DNA from: Mauremys mutica
Lineage: Eukaryota > Chordata > Testudines > Geoemydidae
Assembly: GCF_020497125.1 (NCBI RefSeq)
Contig: NC_059075.1
Location: 68,095,321 to 68,159,320 of the forward strand
Reading direction: 5' to 3'
Length of the DNA stretch: 64,000 bases
Part shown: positions 13,011-23,877 of the stretch, in pieces
Layout: every line of letters starts with the position of its first letter
Position numbering within the stretch: the first letter of the stretch is position 1
Position numbers and translations under genes: made by a program
The notes under the pieces: model-generated
What the model was told of the DNA's origin: nothing
Database searches by the model: none
Seen by the model: the letters and a program-made list of their open reading frames with translations, nothing else

Positions 13011-14330
13011 GTAGCGCCCCTCTCCACCTGCTTACCTCCTTTAATGCCAATCTTCTTACAGGTTTTGATGGACAGGTCTGGGTTCTTTTGGATCCCGCCA
13101 CCCACTCAGAAGGGTGTATCTTCTTTATTTTTTCTATGAAATTATTTGGCGGTGCCTCCACCCCCCTCGCTCCTTCCTGGCAGGGACACCAGGGCACCTT
13201 GGGTGGAAAATTCTAACTACAGACACATAAAATATATTCAACACAATAATTGTATTAAAGAGGAGACAAATACAACATCATAGGGTGAAACACTATTTTT
13301 AGGGTCACCGGTGCCCACACTGAAAATACCCATGACTTGATGTAGCAAATGTAAAATTAGTGTCCCGTTGGTATGCGTACTTTGCTGGGGGCCTTGATGA
13401 CCTATAACCACAAAATTCTTCTCTGCAGTGGTTTAGCAGTGTGGCGGACTGGGTTCAGTACAGCCCAAAGGGCTCACAAGTGGGAGAAGGTGGTAAATCC
13501 CTCCATAGTTGTAATATGCAGCAGGTTATAAAATCCTCAAACCCTTACCCCCTGGCTTGAGGACACAGTTCAGGGAGTAGAGGGTCCCCAAAACACATTC
13601 CCTGACCAACTAACTAAAAGATGGTGCACTCACAAACTCCATGAATGATCCTCAGGTTCAAAGATGATGCTGGATTCCTCAGTCATTGCAGAGGGGCTGC
13701 TGTCTGCTGGCAGGGATCCTCCTCAAGCAGGAAGCGGGCTGCCTGGGTCCCAGGATTTCCCCTCACCACAAAGAGATGCAGGGCTCAAGGTGTAGGTTAT
13801 ACAACTACACTAACATCCAAACTGTAGCCTCCTAGCCTAGCCTCCAGTCACACACTCAGCAGGCAGCTTCCCTGGACTAGCAGAGCTGACTATGTGGTGA
13901 CTGGTCTCACCTAGGGAGCTGGAGGGCAAACCCAGCGTGGCTGGGGAAATTTGGGAATCATCAGTGGGGAAGGGAAAACCCAGCTGAGGGATCTGCTGTC
14001 AGGTCCCTAGAGGCCTGTTCTCAGGGGGAACCCTGCTTGCAGGCCTGGGACTCACCAGCTCTCCACCAGTCCTGCCCTTTTCCTGGCTGGCTCCAGACTG
14101 ACTACAAAATGGCTTCTCCCTGGGACGGCCTGTCCCTCCCTATTGGTTGCTGGGTGGACTCTGAGTCTGCCTTGGCTCCCCCTCCATGAGCTGCCAGCAG
14201 ACAGAATCCCAGGAATCTATGTAATCTCCTTGGGGGTTACAATCGTCAAATTTGTGTTGAAAAGCTCTCTCTCCTCTTGGTCACACTACATAGGCCTGCA
14301 GGATTTTCAGTATGTCTTGTCTACATCCGT
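13011..14330. repeat. GC-richer segment, possibly an LTR-type element (unclassified)
   Basis: Composition changes sharply from the AT-rich intron to about 1.3 kb of GC-richer sequence with segments such as GTGGCGGACTGGGTTCAGTA and CCTCCCTATTGGTTGCTGGG. The second contains an inverted CCAAT motif. No long open frame or paired terminal repeats were found. It could be the antisense LTR or internal part of a retroelement, but nothing in it proves this. Confidence 0.3.
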
Positions 14331-14809
14331 GGCGCAGCCATGTTAATGGAATTGATTTTCAACATTAACCAAACTTAAAAGCCATTTTAGGATGCAAGGC
14401 AAACTTGTACAGTAGATTGGGGACAGCAGGGGCTTGTGAATTTTCAAAGGCAGAATAGGTGTGTTGCATAAATCCTATATATCTTATTCATAAAGGCAGG
14501 GTCTTGCTTTCTAAAGTGAGTCTTGGAAGGCAAAAATCTCCACGGAAGAGTCATCAGGCTTGTAGTCTTTTTAGTCTTAGTCATGAATTTTATTTTGGTT
14601 TGTTTATATGCTTTTTACGTAGAATGGCTTGGTTTCCTTTTGTTTGATCTTCCAGAGGGAAAGGTAGATTTGATATCTGGACTCAAGGAAAGAGATGGTG
14701 AAGCTGGGAAAAAGGCACTTGTTACCTCAGGAGTACAGATAAGTTTAATTAAGTAGAAAACGTACAAATGTTCACTTGACTGGGAACTGAAACTTGTATA
14801 AATCCCCAT

Positions 14810-14914
14810 GGGGGGTTAAGATCAGTATAACTATTCGTATAACTCACTGTTTTTCACACCCCTGAATGACGTAACTATACTGAAGTAAGTGTGTAGTGTA
14901 GTGTAGACCTGGCC
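14810..14914. mobile_element. Right half of a MITE with GTGTAGACCTGGCC end
   Basis: The segment ends in GTGTAGACCTGGCC, the terminus shared by other Harbinger-like short elements here. It contains the TAACTCACTGTTTTTCACAC and CCCTGAATGACG pieces typical of the family. A left terminus is not visible, so the copy appears truncated. A duplicated GTGTA unit sits just inside the end. Confidence 0.5.
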
Positions 14915-14942
14915 TTTAGCTATGGCACTGAGTACATGTCCC

Positions 14943-14983
14943 AGACCTGAAGAAGAGCTCTTTATAAGCTGGAAAGCTAGTCC
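14943..14983 (+). ncRNA. Hammerhead-ribozyme-like motif (candidate, unproven)
   Basis: Read 5' to 3': AGAC (stem I strand), CTGAAGA (the C-U-G-A-N-G-A core), a stem-loop AGCT/AGCT with loop CTTTATA (stem II, 14956-14970), GAAA (14972-14975), GC, then U-A as the cleavage dinucleotide, then GTCC pairing GAC/GTC with the 5' strand. The AGCT spanning the last core A to the conserved U is self-complementary, so stem III could form between two copies, as in minimal hammerheads that act as dimers. All conserved core bases are present; stem I is weakened to three pairs. Hammerhead motifs are known in Penelope-like retroelements. Activity is not shown. Confidence 0.45.
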
Positions 14984-15074
14984 CTTTTACCAACGTAAGT
15001 TGGTCCAACAAAAGATATTACCTCACCCACCTTGTCTTTCAAATATCCTGGGACTGACATGGCTACAACACTAC
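14943..15074 (+). mobile_element. Short Penelope-like (?) retroelement fragment with ribozyme-like 5' end
   Basis: This copy runs from AGACCTGAAGAAGAGCTC to GACATGGCTACAACACTAC. Its layout parallels the repeats at 34257, 37616, 45102, 52728 and 56863: a hammerhead-like 5' part, a middle with AAGATATTACCTCACCCACC, and a 3' part resembling ACACGGCTAC (here ACATGGCTAC). I infer a related family, probably derived from Penelope-like elements. No clear target duplication was found. It follows a MITE end at 14914 by 28 bp. Confidence 0.5.
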
Positions 15075-16437
15075 ATATAGCATTTCTATTCATAAGTTGT
15101 TCTAATTTTAACAAATACTTCTAGGAATAATTTCCACCCGCCTCTCGCCATACTTTTGATTGGGTATACGAACTCCCCACTGAGCCAGGGTAAGAAGAGG
15201 TTAATAGTGTGCCCTGGATACAGGTATTAAATCAGCTCTACTGCACAATCATAAGTGTCAAGCCAGGCCCTTTGGCTGGAGTTAGTAATAGGGAGGGAAC
15301 AGTTATGAGGAGGGAGGCCTCAGAAGTGGCTGCCCTGATGAGGAAAACGCCATGTTGAGAGGCTTAAAGGGAGCTGGGTTCACAGGACTGGGAACTACAG
15401 CCAGGCATGGAGACAACGGTCTTGTGTGTGGAAGGGAAGGCTTGGTCAACAAACTGTTTGGTCTTGTCTTGTCTTCCAGGGAAAGAGGGGAGCCTAGAAT
15501 ATGAACTGTTTTTCCTGTCAGGCAGTGCTATTTTTGCTGAGGGTTTTTCTTTTTTCATTTTTTTTTTTTTGTTTGGAGACATTTTCCCCCAACTTCTTCC
15601 ATAGACATGTCCTTATTTTTGTCTCAGCTGTGGCCAGTGGGCATTCTGCTAACATAACAATGATACAGTACTGAAAAAAACAGGTCCTTGATAAATAACA
15701 AATTATCTTGTTGCTTGCACATGTGCATATTTTTTTACACACAAGAAACATGGAATTATTACAATTCCAGTGAAATTGTAAAGTAGATGTCAGTCAATTA
15801 ATATTCTCCATATGAAAAATATCTCCCTTTGTTCTAACAAAAAAAAAAGTGAGTTCAGATGGATATAGAATTCTGCTTATCAAGTGAGCCTTCCTTACAC
15901 ACATACTTTGCTTTAATCGGTATAGCTGAATAACCATTTCATGGGGATAAGAGAAAGTGGAATTCTCAAATTCTTCATGTAGGAAATGTAGATTGCAAGA
16001 TGCTGAGAGCTTTCCAACAGACAACAATAGGAAAATAAAGACCTGAAGGCAGTAGGATTCCAGAATGTGCTAATGTTTGTTGTTGTGTGACTGCAGCAGC
16101 AACAGATCAGATCTCAACTTGTGTGTATCGCCTGTGGTAATTTCCTTTGGGAGAGTAAGGGAGGTAGGGGGTGGAGGCAATGGGAGGAGCTGCAATCGAC
16201 CAAAAGAGGAACACCCAAGTCTAAAAGTAACTCTACCAAAGTCCTAGTCATTGTTAATTCCAAGTATTTTATGCATACTTACAGCTCTGAGAATGAATCC
16301 ATGTGTTCTTCAGCAGCAGATATTAACCATACCTGAGAGTTTTCTTCCTTCTAAGGGAACTTCTGAATCAGCAACATGTAGTCATCTGGAAGCCTTTTCC
16401 TCTTGTTGTTGCTAAGAGCATAGATGGAGCTGATCCT
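15075..16437. other. DCAF5 intron, no gene seen
   Basis: No family match was found. A T-rich run lies at 15555-15571. Segment 15180-15400 has a slightly different composition but no diagnostic ends. Confidence 0.5.
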
Positions 16438-17105
16438 TCATAAGAACATCTATACTGGGTCAGAACAATGGTCAGTCTAGCCTAGTATCCTGTCTTTCAG
16501 GACAGTGGCCGATGCCAGGTTCTTCAGAGGGAATGAACAGAACTGGTAATCCATCAAGTGATCAATTTCCCCGTCGCTCATTTCCAGCTTCTGGCAAACA
16601 TCCTTGCCCATTCTGGCTAATACCCTTTGATGGACCTATCCTCCATGAATTTATTGAGTTATTTTTTGAACCCTGTTATGGTTTTGGCTTTCACAACATC
16701 CTTTGGCAAAGAGTTCGACAAGTTGACTGTGTGTTGTGTGAAGAAATACTTCCTATTCCAGGTGCCTGTTCATTTCATTTGTCAACCTCTAGTTTGTGTT
16801 ATGAGAAGGAGTAAATACACTTCCTTATTTACTTTCTCCACACCAGTCATGATTTTATAGACCTCTATCATATCCCACCTTAGTCAGCTCTTTTCCAAGC
16901 TGAAAAGTCCCAATCTTATTAATCTTTCCTCATATGGAAGCTATTCCTTACCACTAATCATTTTTGTTACCCTTTTCTGCAACTTTCCAGTTCCAATATA
17001 TCCTTTTTGAGATGCGGGGACCAGATCTGCACACAGTATTCAAGATATGGGCTTACCATGGATTTATATAGAGGCAATACGATTTTTCTGGCTTATTATC
17101 TATTC
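16438..17105 (-). mobile_element. CR1 LINE, 3' part, reverse orientation
   Basis: The left edge is the CR1 3' end in reverse (ATAAGAACATCTATACTGGG, then CAGTCTAGCCTAGTATCCTG). Reading leftwards from 17105, the reverse complement includes CTTGAATACTGTGTGCAGAT then CTGGTCCCCGCATCTC. This corresponds to the C-terminal coding part of CR1 ORF2 (the '[10 protein letters not shown]' region) and continues through the 3' UTR. It is 5'-truncated and diverged, with no open frame left. Confidence 0.7.
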
Positions 17106-18069
17106 TTTTCCTAATGATGCCCTTTAATAGAATGAAATAATTATGTGCTGATTCTTAGCAAATACTTTTCTGTTAATGGCACATGTGATCATTCTGCATG
17201 TTAATATCTACTGTAGTGATCAGCTACTGCAGCAAAAAATGCAGACTATGAAGCAGGTGTTTTTAACATTGGAGGAGGCTTCTCGTCCCAAACATCTGAG
17301 CTCTTCCCTCAGTGTCTGGCCTGATTCAAAAGTTGCCACTATTTCACCAATCCTCTATTTGGGAGCCCACCATTTATCCTTTCACTATTTCCTACCACCC
17401 TTATGACTCATCACTGCTGGCTTACCTCCATGATCCTCATCAGTGTTACTCTACAAATCAGCTGGTAGAAGATACTCTGTTAGGAGTTAGTCTTGCACAT
17501 TCCCTTACAACCTAAGATCCTTGAACCACATATAAAGTGGAGTCTAAGCTGACATAACATTCCTTATATGGCTCCTTCAAAGGGTACCTTTCTTTAAACC
17601 AGCTTAGTGCCATTCTGACACTTACCAACATATAACCATGGCACTGTGTGCTCCATGGCAACAACATTTTAAATTCTACAACAGTATTAATTCATTCTGT
17701 CCTGAAATGTACTTCATTCCTATTCCTATCCCCCAATACCACATGCAGCTATGGTTCATTGAAATACTAACTGAAGTAAAATAAATTATTTTCAAAAATG
17801 GATGTCTAAACAATCCTGGACAGGTGGCCCATTTACACGCCCCAGGCTTTGGCGCCAATGCTCTTGTACAGACGGCACAGATCAGAACCTCCTTTCCTCT
17901 CTGAATGTGCCAGGGACATGGGGAGATTGTAGATGGCTTCAGCAGCTCATCTTCCTTTTTAAGCTTCAGTTGCTGCATTGTTCTTCAGCCAGTGCAGCTC
18001 ACACGCCTACACTCCTGGCTGCTCCCCAGTCCCTGACTGTAAAATGGACTCCAGTTCTGGTTCCCTGAC
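17106..18069. other. DCAF5 intron, no gene seen
   Basis: Unique-looking sequence. The part from 17800 to 18069 is GC-richer and may belong with the repeat at 18070-18185, but no ends are visible. Confidence 0.45.
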
Positions 18070-18185
18070 CCCTGCTACATGGCTCCATGCAACAGTGCAG
18101 GGAGCATGCTCTGTAATCCAGTTAACTGCTATTGTGAGGAAAGCTGGAAAACAAGAGACAAGTACAGGGCGATCCTGTCAGGGAA
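18070..18185. repeat. Unclassified dispersed repeat, shared with 1855-1990
   Basis: This is the partner of the segment at 1855-1990 (shared GTGCAGGGAG, TGTAATC, AGCTGGA and CCTG-TCAG landmarks in the same order). Family unknown. Confidence 0.4.
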
Positions 18186-18202
18186 GGGAGATATGGAGGG
18201 GG

Positions 18203-18365
18203 TAGGGTGACCAACTGAGAGGAAGAAAATATGGGGGGTCGCCGGCGGAGTAAAAGGGGAAAAAAAACAACTAAACACCCAAGTGCAAAATATTGGTCAG
18301 GGACGAGGGACAAATGCCTAAATATTGGGACAGTCCTGATTTTATCAGGACGTCTTGTCACCATA
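18203..18365. mobile_element. hAT-type MITE with perfect 8-bp target duplication
   Basis: The 163-bp element starts TAGGGTGACCAACTG and ends TTGTCACCATA, giving inverted repeats TAGGGTGACC/TATGGTGACA. Identical 8-bp copies of GGAGGGGG flank it at 18195-18202 and 18366-18373. An 8-bp duplication with these ends fits the hAT superfamily. It has no coding capacity. Its interior carries the paired GACAGTCCTGATTTTATCAG pieces common in this reptile repeat type. Confidence 0.85.
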
Positions 18366-18803
18366 GGAGGGGGAGGTGGGAACGTTGGCTACTGGCTTTG
18401 ATGGCAGCAAAATGGCAAATTCTGTGAGGTAGATGTGAATGTGGTTTTTTTTACTCCTACCCAAAGTCCATGGGGTTCTGATCTCCCATCACTGAGTTAT
18501 TGGTTCAAGCTGTCTGCAGACTTGTGCAGGTGACTCTTCAGTTTACCCTACTAACAGCTTTTGATGGCTATCGCTAGGCACAGCTCACTATTTAAAATGA
18601 AAACTGGGACTTGGGTACATATGTCTGTGGCAAGAAGTGAATTCTGTGGCAAATTCTGCAGCTACAGGCTACATCATACCATGTATGCACCCACATGCCT
18701 CACTTTGGAATTTGGCCCACTGACTCTAAAGTAAGTTTAAGCTTGTGCAGCATCATCAATGGGAGAAAGGACTGTAGCATGAAGTGAATGATTAGAGGGA
18801 AAG

Positions 18804-18826
<23 letters not shown>
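18804..18826. repeat. Poly(T) tract
   Basis: A run of 23 T, possibly the tail of an unrecognised reverse-oriented retroelement or simple slippage. Confidence 0.8.
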
Positions 18827-18834
<8 letters not shown>

Positions 18835-20545
18835 ACTTTAAAAAGTAGGAGTGGAGCTTTAACTTCCTCTTCCAGCTCCTTGGCATGCAAGCTTTGGCAA
18901 GTTAGACTCCCTAAAACTTGGACTGCTAGACCTATGTACACCCACTTACTAAAGTGCAACTAACCACCACCACATACGTAGCCTCAGTTTTTCTCTTTGT
19001 TACTAGGTTCCCAAAGAGGTTTGCTCCCAAACCAGACTCTTAGCATAGCTGCAGCCTGATGCATTTTGAAGTTTCCAGGCGGGCTGTATGCATCTGTTCT
19101 ACTCTTTACAAATGGTTTTTCTTTTTATTTCTTTTTCCCTTGCCCCCTTTTTAAAAAAAAAAATCTGAAACTAATTCCTTCTGGTTATTCTTTTGTAGTA
19201 AATATATGATCTAAAGCAAGACATGAGGTGCTGGATATGACAATGATTTTGGTAGAGAGGGAAACTTGGGGCATTATTGTCCAGCATCAGATGTTTCCTA
19301 ATAGAAGTATTTGTTTAGCTTTCTCTTAGACCATTTTCAGGGATATTTTGTCATTTTATTTTCAAACTAGGGCCATCTTTGCCCTGTGCTGAGCAGTTTC
19401 TACTTTGATTACTTCTGGGTAGCAAATCTTGATAAGATGGCAACCCTTTGTATAATTTAAACAACAACTACAAAAACAACAACAAAACTTTCCATGTAGC
19501 CGTTTCTTGTGTAACAAATACCATTTGCAGAACTGCTTTGTTTCTTGAACTGTTTTTGTTTGGGAGGCTGCCTGCATAAGCCCTAATTCATGTAGATCTG
19601 GCACAGTTGCCTAGCCTGCTGTGGGCTAGCACTTGTAAGCTGCCATATGAAAGGGAACCGCTTGTATTCCTGGCACCACTAGGTCATTTTGGCACTAGTA
19701 AGCTGCCTAAGTGCCTGAACATGTTGGCTTGCAGGAATTACTCTTTGGAGTGCTTGGCACTGAAAGGAAGGGTTTCTAAGCAATACAGAACTAGTGCACA
19801 CAAGTTTTGTAAAGCAACTGGTGTTTGATCCATGCTCCTTCACATCAGTAAAGAGGCAATTTGCATTTGTAGATGCTTACTCATACCCATATAGTTTTAA
19901 AATTGGAGCTGTGAGGAGAAAAGAATAGTTGGTTGCATTGTCGGTGGGTGGGGACTTTGAGGGGATTCCAGAGGTCTGATGTTGCATTATTGTGGCAGCA
20001 CATATTTTACCTGTAAAATAACTACCATATTGTTTAAAATTTTTTACAAGGTTGTGTGTTTCTCCATGTAGTTTGGCTTTTTGTTTCTTAGTCCTGTGTT
20101 AAGATCACAGGACCTGTCTCTTCACAGCCTGCTATCACTCTGCCTGATGAGTTTGTTTATCCCTGGAGAATGGAAATCAGTTAAACTCAAGCCAGACAAG
20201 TAGAGCTTATCTTCTGTCAGGGGTCAAGAAAAGGCCAAATTTTCTTTTTCTCTCACTCACAAAAAAAAGTTTGATTTTTGGGGCTAGATTAATCAGATTT
20301 TCACCAATTTAAATGATTCGTAAATCAGTAGACCCAACAGAGTAACTTTCAGTTTACATCAAGCTAACTGAGATCAGAATCTGCCCCTTTGTCCTTAGTT
20401 TACATGCCCTGTTGTCCATTATCTGAGATTAAGGTAAATGAGTCACAGAGCAGATTGTTGGAAGATATGGTAAGAGGTAGTTTTTGTGTCCCCTGGCAAC
20501 TGGAAGGCAGTGAAATGTTCTCTTGTTCAAATGTACCCTTGTCAC
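18827..20545. other. DCAF5 intron, no gene seen
   Basis: No exon, RNA or repeat family was assigned. Short A-runs and T-runs (19151-19164) are present. A GATCAGAATCTGCCCC fragment near 20370 resembles a common reptile repeat motif. Confidence 0.5.
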
Positions 20546-21740
20546 TGTGATGGGTTGGACTCCTTAGGATGCCACCTGATGTGTTGAGATATCACTGAGT
20601 CCACCTGTTATGCCAGCCTGGGACCCTTTTTACCTGTGTTGCTGAGCCAGGCTATTAAGCCTCCTCCAGCCAACACACAGGAAGGGCCACACCCAACTGC
20701 AGGATGAAACAGACACTGAGATCAGTTCTGGGAAGGCTCAGTTTAAGGGACTTGCCCCAGCACTCAGGTATCCACCTCTCTTGGGGTGCAGACCCAAAGG
20801 TATATTATGAAATTCACCTCCTCCCTCAGTATGGAGGAAGGGATGCATAACTCCTTGCCCCCTCCCCTCAGTTAGAAATTACAGAAACTGGGTTTAATAA
20901 GAAACAAAACAAAATTTATTAACTATAAAGGCAGATTTTAAGTGGTTAAAGGGATAGCAAACAGAACAAAGCAGAATACTAAGCATATAAAACCAAACAC
21001 ACAAACTAAGCTTGTTTCACTAAAGAAATTTGTTATAAATAGTAATTTCTTCCCCTAGATTTTGTTGCAGGCAGATTACAGAAAGTCTTGAAAGACAGCT
21101 ACACTGGTCTCCAGCTTGAAACCTCAGTTAGTATTACTCACAAGCTGGGTTCCCTTCCAGCTTGGGCTCAACCCTTCTCCCCCTCAGTTCAGTTCTTGCT
21201 TCCAGGTCTTTTTCAGTGTCTCTTAGGGTGAGGAGGCAGAGGAGAACCTCGATGTCACTCCCTGGCCTTATATAGCTCTTGTGTATGGTGGGAACCCTTT
21301 TGTCTCCCAGTGGAAGAACACTGGTATTCCAAAGGGTGGGTCCAGTACTAGGTGACTCAGACCCATGTCTCTGCAGAGCTGTGGCCGCCATTACTTGTAG
21401 GCTGTCTGGAGTGTCCGCAGGAAGGCTACGCTCTTTCACAGTCCATTGTCTCTGCTAATGGCCCATTAGCCCTGTCTGGCTTTTCCATTGTTGTACCTGA
21501 AGGGCTAATTGGGGTTGACACCCAAAGTAACACATTTGAAATACAGATACATAATTAATATTCCTAACTTCAGATACAGAAATGATACAGGCATACAAAC
21601 TGGATAATCACATTCAATAAATTATAACCTTTCCAATGATATCTCACATGAGCCATCTTGCATAAAGTATATCTCAGTTATGTCCTATTCATATCATAAG
21701 CATATTTTCATAAAGAATATGGAGTGAAATGTCAGTCATA
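20546..21740 (-). repeat. LTR-like interspersed repeat (unclassified)
   Basis: The block opens TGTGATGGGTTGGACTCC, which I recognise as a widespread turtle repeat start. On the reverse strand it holds a TATA-like AGCTATATAAGGCCAGGG (near 21264-21281) and, about 340 bp further on, an AATAAATTTTG polyadenylation-like site (near 20915). This promoter-then-poly(A) order on the minus strand suggests a solo LTR read in that direction. No internal gag or pol remnant and no clear terminal duplication was found, so the class stays open. Confidence 0.4.
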
Positions 21741-22427
21741 CTGCACTATGCAAAGTAGGGAATACATAAAGTAATGTGCATTGTGCCTTTGTGTACATAT
21801 AAAGCATTTGTTCATCCATTATGCTGAAAGGAGGGGCTGTTTGTAACCACCTCCCCAGCAAAACTATAAGCTAAAAAAAAGTATGATAAACTCATATTTG
21901 CGGTGTTGCCTGAAATTTAAGAAGAGAGAGCTAGATTTCGTCATTTTCCCTCTGCTGAATAATAGCAAGATGATTCTTGGCAACTGTGAGTGACTTTCCA
22001 TGGTAATCTTCATAAAGGTATCAGTGGTGCAGGGGTGGTTGACTATCTGGCACATTCTAGATGCTTGTGGTATCTGAGGATGAACAATTTTGAGTTTTTA
22101 GGAAAGGGTGAGAGCTCAAAGTTCAGGGTGGTTGGGTCTGGGATTTTGGTCTGGATCCATCTCTGCTTTGGAGGCTAGATTGCATTGCAGACCAAAAATA
22201 AAACACGGACAGCGGACACTTGCTTGGAACTCTCGTCCTTTTGTGTCCAGAGTTCTGAGATCCCTAGCTGGGGCAGCAGCCTGTCCAGACACACAGAGAA
22301 GTAAAACATAGAAGTTCTAAAAGCCATGACCAAACAGCTGGAATTCTCTCAATTCACTTTTAAGAGAGAACCTAATTCAAGTGATGCCTCACCTGTAACT
22401 TGCTTTATTTATTTTTATTTCTAATAG

Positions 22428-22494
22428 TACATCCTCTCTGGCTCTGACGACTTCAACTTATACATGTGGAGAATTCCTCCAGATCCAGAAGCAG
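22428..22494 (+). CDS. DCAF5: DCAF5 short internal coding exon (WD40 strand)
   Basis: A 67-nt exon encoding YILSGSDDFNLYMWRIPPDP and then EA plus the first base of a glycine codon. The acceptor is TTTCTAATAG and the donor is GCAG/GTATGT. It starts on a codon boundary, matching the previous exon, and leaves one base, matching the two-base start of the next exon. SGSDDFNLYMWRI is a canonical WD40 strand pair, with the Trp-Arg ending seen in DDB1-binding 'WDXR'-like repeats. It is too short to stand out as an open frame and was found from the DCAF5 sequence and splice signals. Confidence 0.94.
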
Positions 22495-22574
22495 GTATGT
22501 TTATATGTGGAATCTGACGAATACTAGTGTTAAATACTAGTTACCTCTCAAAGTATCGCACAATATCATACTGT

Positions 22575-22810
22575 ATTATAGATTGAGGCCAGAAGGGACC
22601 CTCATATACTCTGTTCTAGCCTGACCTTCTGCATAATGCAGGCCCTAGAACTTCACCCAGTCTCTCCATTGCATTGATCCCAATGACTTGTGCTTAATCT
22701 AGAACATAACTTTTTTGGAAAGATGTTGACTCTTGATTTAAAGACATCAAGTGTTTGGAGAATATACCACTTCCTTTGATTAAACTGCTTCAGTTATTAA
22801 CCCTCGCTGT
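22575..22810 (-). mobile_element. CR1-type LINE 3' fragment, reverse orientation
   Basis: The text GAGGCCAGAAGGGACCCTCA, then TTCTAGCCTGACCTTCTGCA and GCAGGCCCTAGAACTTCACC, follows a common reptile CR1 3'-end module. It begins 81 bp downstream of the splice donor of the DCAF5 exon at 22428. It is diverged, with no open frame. Confidence 0.6.
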
Positions 22811-23688
22811 TGAAAACGTGTACCTTATTTGTACTGAATACAATTAAGTATGACCTGTTGTGCTGGGGGACACGGATCAGCATTCACTCGCACTCCCTGT
22901 CAGTACTTGGCCCAAGCTGGGGAAGCTAATGATTCAACCAGCGAACCAAATTCGGTGATGAATCCTGGTCACGTGCCACCTGAGACACGTCGCACATCCG
23001 CTAATAAGAAGACTTCCTGTGCTACAGTTACATAGTAATGCATCAGATAACTTGCCTTAAAAATAAAGTGACAAGCTTTTATTTTATTCTTAAAAGCTGG
23101 TCAGGTACAGTGAATTATGAGAGCTAGCTGCTGTTGGGAGAGTAGGTCATAAAAGGCTCAGCAAACTGGAGAACTTTGGAGAAAATGAGGCCTCTTAATT
23201 TTGGACTGGTTATTAAACTTGATTCTGTATAATAATCTATTTTATTGGGATACAAAGCTGATGACTATGTTTAGACTATAGAAATTTAAAGATATTAACA
23301 TCTCTTTACCAGGATTGTATGGATTTGTCCAGCCTTTCCCTTTGACTTTTTCATCCTTTTCTCTAGGAGATCACTCTCCTCAATTTCCTGTGTAACTTTT
23401 TGGTTTAAAACCGCTATTTGAAATTTGTAAGAGAAAATGTGTAGATTCTAAATTACACTTTTATATTCTAAAATAGGCTTGTTCATATACTCTTCCTTTA
23501 CTTATCAGTCAGTTCCTGGATTCAGGCTATTTCATTTATCTGGCAATGGATGCTGATGGCCCTAATATCTAGAGGATCCATCCCTCTGTCAGTTGTCTTC
23601 AGCTGTTGGCTGTGAACCATGCAATTCTGAACTTGGTGCTGAGCAGATGAGCACTTGTGCACAAGGACTGATACCTAGAGTTAGAATC
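22811..23688. other. DCAF5 intron, no gene seen
   Basis: Nothing assignable. A 61-codon open frame at 22850-23035 has no family character. Confidence 0.5.
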
Positions 23689-23877
23689 ATAGAATAGAAT
23701 CTCAGGGTTGGAAGGAACCTCAAGAGGTCATCTAGTCCAACCCCCTGCTCAGAGCAGGGCTAATCCCTAGACAGATTTTTACCCCAGATCCCTAAATGGC
23801 CCCCTCAAGGATTGAACTCACAACCCTGGGTTTAGCAGGCCAATGTTCAAACCACTGAGCTATCCATCCCTCCCCCC
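23689..23877 (-). mobile_element. tRNA-derived SINE with CR1-like tail, reverse orientation
   Basis: Reverse complement reads a tRNA-like head (GATAGCTCAGTGGTTTGAAC, then a B-box-like GGTTGTGAGTTCAATCC) near 23877-23810. A unique body follows, then a CR1-like 3' end with CTAGATGACCTCTTGAGGTT and a CTATGATTCT tail at the left edge. This is the same family as the copy at 40523. Turtle tRNA-derived SINEs sharing the CR1 3' end are established, and such SINEs are moved by the CR1 enzyme. Confidence 0.85.

Noticed and set aside
13011..14330. Endogenous retrovirus with coding capacity
   Set aside because: No gag, pol or env motifs and no paired LTRs were seen; only composition and one CCAAT-like motif suggest an LTR.
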